From contig NZ_BBLW01000003.1 in NCBI RefSeq assembly GCF_000971135.1, positions 62,001 to 126,000 of the forward strand: DNA of 64,000 nt, in the 5' to 3' direction. Every line of letters begins with the position of its first letter. Position 1 is the first letter of the stretch. This DNA comes from Demequina phytophila. Lineage in GTDB: Bacteria; Actinomycetota; Actinomycetes; Actinomycetales; Demequinaceae. Both the position numbers and the translations under genes were made by a program. Below the pieces are notes generated by a model. It saw nothing but the letters and a program-made list of their open reading frames with translations, was not told the DNA's origin and did not search any database. This document shows positions 8,797-16,321 of this stretch, piece after piece.

Positions 8797-10136
8797 TCCA
8801 GCTCACCGCCGTCACGACGCTCTTCGGCGCCGCCTCGGCCGCCGCCGCCATCGATGCCGGCCTCCTGGGAGAGGCCGACGAGCGCGTCCTCGTCATCTCG
8901 AACAACGCGCCCATCCCCGAGGTGGTGACATCGCTGGCGGACACCCCCGGCGCGGAGGCGATCCTGTCGCGCTTCGACCGCGTCATCGACCTGGGCGCGC
9001 TGCTCGCCCCGCAGCGGCCGTCCCACTGGAAGGTCTTCGCGATCGACGTGCCCATGCAGGAGCGGCTGCTGCGCGAGTACTTCGGGCTGGGCGATGCCGT
9101 GGTCGAGCTCGTGGTCGAGTCCGTGCACGTCCCTCCGGCCGCCACGCTCGCGCGCGTGTTCCACAGCGCCCGCATCACCATCCTGTCCGAGGGCCTCATG
9201 AGCTACGGGCCCACGCGCGACCCGCAGTCGCATGCGTTCGGGCAGCGGATCACCGGCATGGTCTACCTCGACCTCGTGGAGGGCCTCGACCCCCTGCTCC
9301 TGTCCGAGCACGGCATCACGTACCACCCCATCGCCCCCGAGCACTTCCGCGCGCTCATGGGCGAGGTGTGCGACGCCGCGCAGCTGCCGCGGGTCGCGGA
9401 CGCGTCTCCGACGGCGCTGGTGCTCGGCCAGTACCTCGCGGCGCTACGCCTCATCACGCCGGCGCAGGAGTCGGCGATGCAGGTGAAGATGTTCGACGCG
9501 GCGCGCGAGCTCGGCGCGACGCGTGTCCTCTTCAAGCCCCACCCGTCGGCGCCCGCGACCAACACGGCCGCCCTGGTGGAGGCGGCCCACAAGGCAGGCC
9601 TCGAGATCGAGCTGGTCGACCCGCGCCTCTCCGCCGAGGCGGTCATGGTCACCCACGACCTCGTGGGCGTGGTGGCAGGGTTCTCCACGGCCCTCGCGAC
9701 CGCCGAACGGATCTTCGACCTGCCCACGCGGTGCGTCGGCACCGAGGTGATGTTCCGCTCGCTCACGACATTCGAGAACAGCAACCGCATCCCGCTCACC
9801 ATCATCGACTTCCGGTCGCGCCACCGCGGCGAGACGGATCTGCTCGAGCGGCTGCGGAGGCTCACCGTCGCCGTCGCGTTCGTGATGCAGCCCGACACGC
9901 TGAGCGAGCGCCGGGACGAGGCGGTCGCCTTCCTCGAGCAGGCCTCACCCGAGGACCGTGCGCGCTACTTCACGCAGGGACGCATCAACCGGCTCGGGCT
10001 GCCGGGAGCGCAGCTGCAGTCCGCGGTGTCGCGCATGGCGCGCGGCGCGCTCGAGCGCGTCCCCGCGAGCGCGGCACGGCCCACCTACCAGTACCTGCGC
10101 AAGGTCCGCGCCGCGCGCGCCAAGGGCGCCAAGTGA
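8793..10136 (+). CDS. Polysialyltransferase-family glycosyltransferase
   Basis: The 447-residue protein resembles the alpha-2,8-polysialyltransferase family (GT38/POLYST). It carries the two hallmark motifs: an HP motif in FKPHPSAP (His250) and a Ser/Thr motif in GFSTAL (298-299) that bind the CMP-sugar. Related enzymes extend polysialic acid capsules using CMP-Neu5Ac. The linked NeuB and NeuA (19899, 24260) would supply a CMP-nonulosonic acid, which strengthens the call. The start ATG overlaps the GT2 stop, and its TGA overlaps the next GTG. The C-terminal ~60 residues are basic. The sugar polymerised may be Kdn instead of Neu5Ac (inference). Confidence 0.8.
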   Translation: MIQLTAVTTLFGAASAAAAIDAGLLGEADERVLVISNNAPIPEVVTSLADTPGAEAILSRFDRVIDLGALLAPQRPSHWKVFAIDVPMQERLLREYFGLGDAVVELVVESVHVPPAATLARVFHSARITILSEGLMSYGPTRDPQSHAFGQRITGMVYLDLVEGLDPLLLSEHGITYHPIAPEHFRALMGEVCDAAQLPRVADASPTALVLGQYLAALRLITPAQESAMQVKMFDAARELGATRVLFKPHPSAPATNTAALVEAAHKAGLEIELVDPRLSAEAVMVTHDLVGVVAGFSTALATAERIFDLPTRCVGTEVMFRSLTTFENSNRIPLTIIDFRSRHRGETDLLERLRRLTVAVAFVMQPDTLSERRDEAVAFLEQASPEDRARYFTQGRINRLGLPGAQLQSAVSRMARGALERVPASAARPTYQYLRKVRAARAKGAK

Positions 10137-12109
10137 GGCCCTCTCTGCCCGCGTGGGGTCGACCGCGTCGCGAGGAGTTCCCCGCGCCCGTGCTGCTGCA
10201 CATCGGCATCCCGAAGTCCGCGACCACGGCCGTGCAGAACGGGCTGTCGAAGTCGCGCAGGAAGCTGCGCAAGGCGGGGATCCTCTACCCGGAGCTCGAC
10301 GGCCGCATCAACCACCACCACCTCGCGGTCCAGCTCATGGGACGCCGGCACGGCGCCTGGAACCCCACCGGCGACTCGCTCGACCTGCTCGAGCGGCTCA
10401 AGCGCGACGCCGCCGCGCCGGGCGTGACGCAGGTGGTGCTGAGCTCGGAGCTCCTCGCGGAGATCGACATCACCGAGGCGCGCAAGGTGCTGTCGCACCT
10501 GGGCCACGACGTCCGCATCCTCATCACCCTCCGCTCCATCCCCCAGCTGCTGCCGTCGTCGTGGCAGCAGGGCGCCTCCGCGGGTCTCCAGGAGCCGTTC
10601 GAGGACTGGCTGCACGAGGTGCTGCGCGAGCCGGCGAAGCTCGACCTGCGTCCGCTGATGTCCATGCGCGGCGACGACGGCTACACGCTCATGACCCGGT
10701 GGAAGAAGCTGGTCGGGGCCAAGAACATCACGGTGCTCATTCCCGACCCGGAGGATCGCACCAGCGTGTTCGTCGAGATGGAGCAGCTGCTCGGCCTCGA
10801 CCAGGGCACCCTTCCGCAGTTCTCGAGCAACACGTCGCTGTCCTTCACGCAGAGCGAGTTCACGCGGCTCACCGGCGCGGCCACGCGTCAGCACCTCACC
10901 AGCTTCGAGCGCGTCCAGCTGGTCCAGCAGGGCATGGGCAACGGCATGAAGCGCGGCACGGGCACCAAGGGACGCCCCGCGACGCTCCCCGCCTGGGCCC
11001 TCGACGCGGCGCAGGAGGCCGGCCGTGCGCTGGCACGTTCCGTCACCGCGACGCGTGCGACGGTGCTGGGCGACCTCGACGTGCTGTCCGCCGCGGCCCG
11101 TACCGGCGCGGACGAGCCCTACGCGCAGCCGACCGAGTTCCCCCTGTCCATGGTGATCGACGGCCTCGCCGGCGGCTTCCGTCGCGCGACGGAGGCACCC
11201 TTCGCGAGCGACGACGCGCTGCGCCCCGTGGTGCGCGCACCCAAGGTCGAGGGGCTGCGCGAGCCGCTCTCCGGTACCGCCCAGGCCGTCCCGCTCGCGT
11301 TCAGCGGCAGCGGCGGCCTCGGCCGGGTCGCGACGGTGGCGCGCACGCGCCTCCACAGCGCCTCCGATGCTCACCCGCTCACGCGCCTCAAGCCGGGGCG
11401 CGACGTGCGCGACGCGCCCGCCGTGATCGCTGTCGAGCCGGCCGCGACCACCGCGTGGCGCCTCTATCAGTCCCACCTGATCGACGGCGGCGTGCAGAGC
11501 TGGGCGGAGTTCGCGGGCGGCCTGAGCCTCGCACGGGACGATGCCTGGTGGCAGGAGCGCGCCGCCATGCTGGCATCCCTCGTGGCCGGGTCGGACGTTC
11601 GCGCCGTGGTGACGGTGGAGGACAACGCGGCGCTGGCCGCTGCGTTCCGCGCGCTCGAGGCCGCCCTGGGCGCGCCCGCCGGCGCCGTCACGGACATCTC
11701 TCACGGCACGCCGGGCGTCGCGCTGATGTCGGCGGAGCACGCGGCCATCCTGCGAGGCTTCAACCAGGCGATCGACGGACGCGGACAGGACGTCGACCGC
11801 AAGCGGCTCGTGGTGAACGGACTCGTGTCGTCGCTCACCTCGCGCGCCCCCGAGCACGGGCCGCTCCCGACGCTTCCGCCCACCGTGGCCGAGCAGGCGC
11901 GCGAGCACGACGAGCGCATGGCAGCGCTGCTCATCGAGGTGGGCGTCGAGACCCCCGACACCCGCGCCTCCGAGAGCCGCGGGCCCGCCGACCCCGACTC
12001 CGTCGAGGTGGTCGACGCCGAGGATGCGGTTGCTGCCGCGGCAGGGATCATCCGAGCGGCGCGCGCCGTCTCACACGCCGCACGGAAGCGGGCGGCCGCC
12101 GGCTCGTGA
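10133..12109 (+). CDS. PAPS-dependent sulfotransferase-like protein with long C-terminal extension
   Basis: The N-terminal ~300 residues look like a sulfotransferase: HIGIPKSATT (23-32) is the 5'-phosphosulfate loop, and LITLRS followed by LPSSWQQ (R134, S142-143) fits the 3'-phosphate-binding strand-helix. Such enzymes move sulfate from PAPS to a sugar hydroxyl. The remaining ~350 residues (total 658) match no domain I recognise. The protein at 20879 has the same architecture, with an equally long unrelated-looking tail. The start is GTG 10133, forming a GTGA overlap with the upstream stop. PAPS would come from the cys operon 5 kb away. It lacks a signal peptide, so sulfation would be cytosolic, before export. 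Confidence 0.78.
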   Translation: MRPSLPAWGRPRREEFPAPVLLHIGIPKSATTAVQNGLSKSRRKLRKAGILYPELDGRINHHHLAVQLMGRRHGAWNPTGDSLDLLERLKRDAAAPGVTQVVLSSELLAEIDITEARKVLSHLGHDVRILITLRSIPQLLPSSWQQGASAGLQEPFEDWLHEVLREPAKLDLRPLMSMRGDDGYTLMTRWKKLVGAKNITVLIPDPEDRTSVFVEMEQLLGLDQGTLPQFSSNTSLSFTQSEFTRLTGAATRQHLTSFERVQLVQQGMGNGMKRGTGTKGRPATLPAWALDAAQEAGRALARSVTATRATVLGDLDVLSAAARTGADEPYAQPTEFPLSMVIDGLAGGFRRATEAPFASDDALRPVVRAPKVEGLREPLSGTAQAVPLAFSGSGGLGRVATVARTRLHSASDAHPLTRLKPGRDVRDAPAVIAVEPAATTAWRLYQSHLIDGGVQSWAEFAGGLSLARDDAWWQERAAMLASLVAGSDVRAVVTVEDNAALAAAFRALEAALGAPAGAVTDISHGTPGVALMSAEHAAILRGFNQAIDGRGQDVDRKRLVVNGLVSSLTSRAPEHGPLPTLPPTVAEQAREHDERMAALLIEVGVETPDTRASESRGPADPDSVEVVDAEDAVAAAAGIIRAARAVSHAARKRAAAGS

Positions 12110-12112
12110 CGT

Positions 12113-12150
12113 GACTCAGGGGAGGCGCCTCTCGGCGCCTCCCCTGAGTC
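12113..12150. terminator. Perfect 17-bp hairpin between convergent operons
   Basis: GACTCAGGGGAGGCGCC (12113-12129) and its exact reverse complement (12134-12150) flank a TCTC loop. It starts 3 nt after the sulfotransferase stop and ends 12 nt before the stop of the convergent gene, so it can end transcription from both sides. There is no U-tract on either strand. Confidence 0.85.
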
Positions 12151-12162
12151 ATGCCTCGGCGA

Positions 12163-14451
12163 TCAGCCCCGGGGGAACCCGTCCAGGGTGGTCCACAGCA
12201 CCGGGATGGGCCGGCCCATGCCGGACACCTTCTCGGACGCCTTGAGCCGGCGCACGGTGCCCTCCGTCACGAGGAAGCGGGCGTTGCTCGGCGACAGGAG
12301 CAGGCGACCGCCCTTGGTCTCCGCCAACGGGATGGCGCGGCACGTGGACCACTCGACGTCGCGCAGCGAGACGACCGGCTCGTATTCGGCCACGTGCGTC
12401 GCCGAGATCAGGTACCGCGTGCCGCCCGCGATGACGAACTGGTCGCCCAGGCACCGCACGGCGATGGTCGCGCTGGACGAGGCCGGCGTGTAGAGCGCGA
12501 GGCGCGCCGCGTCGACCGTCGCGATCGATCCGACCGCGAGCTCCGTGGCCTGGCTCGCGTAGACGCGCCACCGCGTGGCGGCCCCGTCGATGAGCCAGCG
12601 CTGGCCGGTGTCGGCGTCCTTCACGACGCGACCGGGCCGGAGCATCTCGGGGCCGAGCCCGATGTCGTCGATCACCTCGGACGGCACCGCGACGACGGTC
12701 CGGTCCACCCCGAGCGAGTTCGCGATCTCATGCACCTTGGCACCCTTGGGGAACTTGCGTGCGCCGGTCCCGTCGATCAGGTAGGTGGTGCTCGTCGCGA
12801 CGTCGGAGAGGAAGGCCGGCATGCCGGTGACGCTCGCGACCGGCAGCGGCGCGAGGAGCTCGTCCGCGACCGCGGCGGCCACGCCCTCGGGGGCCTCGTC
12901 TCCCACGTCGACGAGGCCCGACGCGGTGAGCATGTACGTGTCGCCGGAGTCCTCGGTGCGCACGAAGCCGGACAGGGCGTCGGCTATGGCGGGGATCTTG
13001 AGATCCGCGGATGCCACCTTCACCGGCGTCGACAGGAAGGCCGAGAGGCCCGCCTGGTTCCAGAGCGTCCCGCCGACGCGTCCCAGGCGCTCGCCGCTGC
13101 GGTACACCATCTCGGAGCCGTCGGTGAGGGCCTCGCCATCGGCCACCATGACCGCCCGGCGCGGCGCTCCGGAGAGGATGGACGCCGGCACGGTGACGGC
13201 CTCGGCGGAGACGCTCTCGCCGCTGTCGGCGGGGGCCGCCGCGCTCGAGATCGCGTGCCGTCCCGCGCGGTTGACGTAGTACTCGGCGCCCGCGCCCGTG
13301 GTGAGGAGCGGCGTGAGACGGGTGCCGGCGGTGAGACGCAGCATCTCGCCGTGATCCATCTGCGGGATGTCCGCGCAGTCGACGCCGAGCCCGTTGACCA
13401 GGTTCGACCCGCAGCCGCCCACCTTGTGGCGCTCGCGGCCGTACAGCGCCCACACCTCTTCCAGGCCCGTGTCGTACACGTAGCGCGGCATCTTGCCTCG
13501 GTTCGCGTACGAGGTGAGGTACCCCTTGCTGACCGTCGCGACGGTGCCCAGCGCCGCGAGCTCCTTCGCCTTCACCGGGCCCGTGAGCGCCCAGCGACCG
13601 TCGGTGGTGAGCAGGTACACCGTGCTCGAGCCGGCGGCCTTGACCAGGGACTGACCGGCGGTGGTGGACCCGAACCAGTCGTTGTACATCCGCCAGAAGT
13701 TGCGGTTGCCGTACGCGGAGCAGCTGTTGCCGGTGCCGTAGAGGTTGTCGAGCGCCGCCTGGTTGGGCGTGTACGGGGTGTACACGTACAGCGCGTGGGT
13801 CGCCTGGTTCTCGACGAAGACGTCCTTGGTGCCGCAGCTGGTCGGCACGTTGTACTGGATCGCGCTCGTCCTCCCTGCGCCGTACCGGCTGTAGAGCGAG
13901 GACGTGGGCAGCGTGTAGCCCTTGAGGAGCGAGGCGCCGTAGTAGACCTGCGCATAGAGGCCCTGGTACGGGGTGTTGCAGCCGCCGTCGTCGGGGCACC
14001 CCGCGCCCATGGCGTAGGCGAAGGCCCTCGAGGACGGCGCCGTCGAGGTGACCAGCGACTGCTCCTTCTGCAGGATGGTGAGGATCGCCTTGGGTGAGAT
14101 GTCGCAGGCCTTGCCGACGGCCGCGATGATCTGGCCGGCCGTGGCGTTGCTCTTCGCCGCGATCGCGTCGCAGCGGTCCGTCTTCGCCTTCGCGGTGATG
14201 CGCTCCCGGTAGTTCTCGAGGCAGGTGGCGCCGGCCGCGCAGCCGGGGTTCTTGGCCGCGATGAAGCTGTCGATCGCGCCCGACCCGAGCGCCGTACCAT
14301 CGAAGAACAGCGAGTCGGTGATGATCATGCCGGCCTTGAAGTCGTCGCCGTCGAGCGCCTCGGCCGCGGGCGCCGCGACGAGCGTGCCGAGCGCGGCGAG
14401 GAACGCCGCGCCGAGCGCGAGGACGCCGCGCTGGACGCCGCGCGCGCTCAC
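12163..14451 (-). CDS. Large secreted protein with lytic-transglycosylase-like region
   Basis: A 762-residue protein starting at GTG 14451, overlapping the lipoprotein stop as GTGA. It has an N-terminal signal peptide (hydrophobic ALGAAFLAALGTLVAAPA, then AEA). The next ~200 residues include ISPKAILTILQKEQSLV, then a Cys-containing YAMGAGCPDDGG and YNDWFG, a pattern seen in actinobacterial secreted proteins that resemble lysozyme/lytic transglycosylase folds with a catalytic Glu. The rest consists of degenerate repeats of about 50 residues (such as STTYLIDGTGARKFPKG and GQRWLIDGAATRWRV) that look like beta-rich wall- or glycan-binding units. An exact role is not assigned; cell-wall remodelling at the capsule export site is a guess. 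Confidence 0.72.
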   Translation of the reverse strand: MSARGVQRGVLALGAAFLAALGTLVAAPAAEALDGDDFKAGMIITDSLFFDGTALGSGAIDSFIAAKNPGCAAGATCLENYRERITAKAKTDRCDAIAAKSNATAGQIIAAVGKACDISPKAILTILQKEQSLVTSTAPSSRAFAYAMGAGCPDDGGCNTPYQGLYAQVYYGASLLKGYTLPTSSLYSRYGAGRTSAIQYNVPTSCGTKDVFVENQATHALYVYTPYTPNQAALDNLYGTGNSCSAYGNRNFWRMYNDWFGSTTAGQSLVKAAGSSTVYLLTTDGRWALTGPVKAKELAALGTVATVSKGYLTSYANRGKMPRYVYDTGLEEVWALYGRERHKVGGCGSNLVNGLGVDCADIPQMDHGEMLRLTAGTRLTPLLTTGAGAEYYVNRAGRHAISSAAAPADSGESVSAEAVTVPASILSGAPRRAVMVADGEALTDGSEMVYRSGERLGRVGGTLWNQAGLSAFLSTPVKVASADLKIPAIADALSGFVRTEDSGDTYMLTASGLVDVGDEAPEGVAAAVADELLAPLPVASVTGMPAFLSDVATSTTYLIDGTGARKFPKGAKVHEIANSLGVDRTVVAVPSEVIDDIGLGPEMLRPGRVVKDADTGQRWLIDGAATRWRVYASQATELAVGSIATVDAARLALYTPASSSATIAVRCLGDQFVIAGGTRYLISATHVAEYEPVVSLRDVEWSTCRAIPLAETKGGRLLLSPSNARFLVTEGTVRRLKASEKVSGMGRPIPVLWTTLDGFPRG

Positions 14452-14993
14452 GGGTGCACCGCCGCCGCGGCCGCGGACTCGAGGGCGTCGCGCTGGGCCT
14501 CGGTGATGCCGCCCTCGCCCGTCACGGTGCCCTGAACCACCGCATCGTCCCACAGCGCGAAGAAGGTGAGGATGGTGTCCCCGCCCACGCCCTCGAGGGG
14601 CGCCATCTCCACGATCAGCAGCGGCGTGCCGCCATCGGTGGTGCCCACCGAGTGCTCGACGGACACGCCGTCCGCCTCGCCGAGGCCGCCGTAGGTCTGT
14701 GCGAAGACCTCCTCCGGATCGACGGTGCCGTAGTCGTTCGCGGTCGAACCGATCAGCACGTCCCCACCGACCTCCTGCGGGGTCTCGGCCGGCGTGGCCG
14801 AGACCGAGGGCGTCGCGGAGGGCGACGCCTCGACGCTCACCGTCGGGTGCGCCGACGGCGTCACGGACGCTGCAGGCACGGTCGCGGACGCGCTCGCACC
14901 GGGCTCGTCGGAGCCGGTGCAGGCGGAGAGCAGCAGGACGAGCGCCACCGGCGCGACCGCCAGGGCAAGGGGACGGGAGGGGTGAGAACGCAC
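14448..14993 (-). CDS. Small putative lipoprotein
   Basis: A 181-residue protein with a lipobox: basic N-terminus, hydrophobic run, then LLLSACTGS with the lipid-attachment Cys. A Ser/Thr/Ala/Pro-rich linker of about 45 residues follows, then a compact ~110-residue domain of no known family. The start is GTG 14993, with a TAGCCT -10 exactly 6 nt upstream, so the mRNA is probably leaderless. It is co-translated with the secreted protein downstream. The 92-nt gap to the pyruvyltransferase gene holds a 14-bp palindrome at 15023-15036. Confidence 0.7.
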   Translation of the reverse strand: MRSHPSRPLALAVAPVALVLLLSACTGSDEPGASASATVPAASVTPSAHPTVSVEASPSATPSVSATPAETPQEVGGDVLIGSTANDYGTVDPEEVFAQTYGGLGEADGVSVEHSVGTTDGGTPLLIVEMAPLEGVGGDTILTFFALWDDAVVQGTVTGEGGITEAQRDALESAAAAAVHP

Positions 14994-15085
14994 CGCCCAA
15001 GGCTAAGGCGTGGCCGTGCCGCCCGGACCGGTCCGGACCCGGTGTGTCGAGGGTCGGTCGCGGGCAGCGGCGGTCGCCGTTCGGC

Positions 15086-16321
15086 TCAGCCGCGCCCCAG
15101 CGCGGCGAATCGCGCCGCCACAGCTGCGGCGTTGGCGCGGGCCTGCCGCTCGAGTGCGCGGCGGCCGCGCCCCGAGGTCCGCCCCGCCGCGACCGCGTCG
15201 GCGACGAGGGCGGAGACGTCGCCCCTGCCGAACGCGGGGTGCTCGCGGGACTCGACCCCCATGACCCGCTGGAGGCTGCGCGTCTTGTGCGAGTTCGAGC
15301 TCATGAGCACGCACGGCACTCCCGCGCCGTACGCCAGGATCGAGGGGTGGTAGCGCCCCGAGACGAACGCGCGCGCACCGGCGAGCGCCGCGCGGCCCGT
15401 CGCGAGCGGGACATCGGCGCCCACGTAGGCGGTGCCCTCGAGGTGAAGGGCGGACGTCAGCCAGTCGTCGATCCGGTCGGTCGCGACCAGCAGCACGCGG
15501 AACCCCGCGGACCGCAGCCCACGCACCAGCTGATCGAGCGCCGCCACGCGCTCCTCATCCGAGGCGCGCGGACCGGACGCTCCCGACACGGCGATGTACG
15601 GCGAGGGATCCGCGAGGAACCGGGCGGTCGCGGGCGTCAGGCCCTCGGAGTCGGGCCCGAAGGGGACGCGCTCCTGCACGGGAACCTCGGCCCATGCGAA
15701 CAGCGCGTCGGGCACCCAGTCGGCGGCGATGCCGGGGAACAGGTCGCCGTGCAGCTCGAGGCTCTCGGGGTCGCGGTAGACCACGGAGTCGCAGCGGCTC
15801 AGGACGTCGCCGAGCGCGGAGACCACCACCGGGTGCGCGCGGTCCATGCCCGGCGGGATGCTCAGGATCGAGTTGAGCATGCGTACCCGGATGCCCAGCT
15901 GGAGCGCGATCTCCATGATGAGCAGCGTGCGCGCGAGCGTGGTGCGCTTGCGGGCCAGGATGGGGTCGCCCTCGCCGTTCATCCACAGCTCGTCCGCGCC
16001 CGCGAGCGTGTCGAGCAGGTCGAGCTGCGGGCCGTCGAGCGGGTCGGCGATCATCGCGGCCGCCGTGTCGCGCACGGCGCGGAACCGGATCGAAGGATCG
16101 TCCGAATGCGGGAGTGCGGGGACCGAGCCGTGCTCGAACGGCACCGTGTTGAACGTGCCGTTGAGCGGCACCACGTCCGCCACCCCGGCGCTGCGCGTGA
16201 CCAGGCCGGCGAGCGCCATGCTGGTGGCACGGCCGCCCCAGTTCGGGGTCGCGGATCCGTCGTGGAAGCGCCCGATCACCACGCGTCCGGGGCGCTTCAC
16301 CCCGTCGTTGCCCGTGGTCAT
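15086..16321 (-). CDS. Polysaccharide pyruvyl transferase family protein
   Basis: A 411-residue protein of the PF04230 type, which adds ketal-linked pyruvate from PEP to sugars in exopolysaccharides and secondary cell-wall polymers. Supporting features are the N-terminal GRFHDGSATPNWGGRAT, the central WMNGEGDPI, and the conserved C-terminal SGRYHPSILAYGAGVPCVLMSSNSHK. The ATG overlaps the stop of the GT8-pyruvyltransferase fusion (ATGA), so the two pyruvyltransferase-like proteins are made together. Pyruvylation would add negative charge to the polymer. No membrane segments are visible. Confidence 0.83.
   Translation of the reverse strand: MTTGNDGVKRPGRVVIGRFHDGSATPNWGGRATSMALAGLVTRSAGVADVVPLNGTFNTVPFEHGSVPALPHSDDPSIRFRAVRDTAAAMIADPLDGPQLDLLDTLAGADELWMNGEGDPILARKRTTLARTLLIMEIALQLGIRVRMLNSILSIPPGMDRAHPVVVSALGDVLSRCDSVVYRDPESLELHGDLFPGIAADWVPDALFAWAEVPVQERVPFGPDSEGLTPATARFLADPSPYIAVSGASGPRASDEERVAALDQLVRGLRSAGFRVLLVATDRIDDWLTSALHLEGTAYVGADVPLATGRAALAGARAFVSGRYHPSILAYGAGVPCVLMSSNSHKTRSLQRVMGVESREHPAFGRGDVSALVADAVAAGRTSGRGRRALERQARANAAAVAARFAALGRG

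Noticed and set aside
15023..15036. 14-bp palindrome CCGGACCGGTCCGG as an operator
   Set aside because: Such GC palindromes arise often by chance here, and it lies downstream of the lipoprotein start region without a clear promoter partner.
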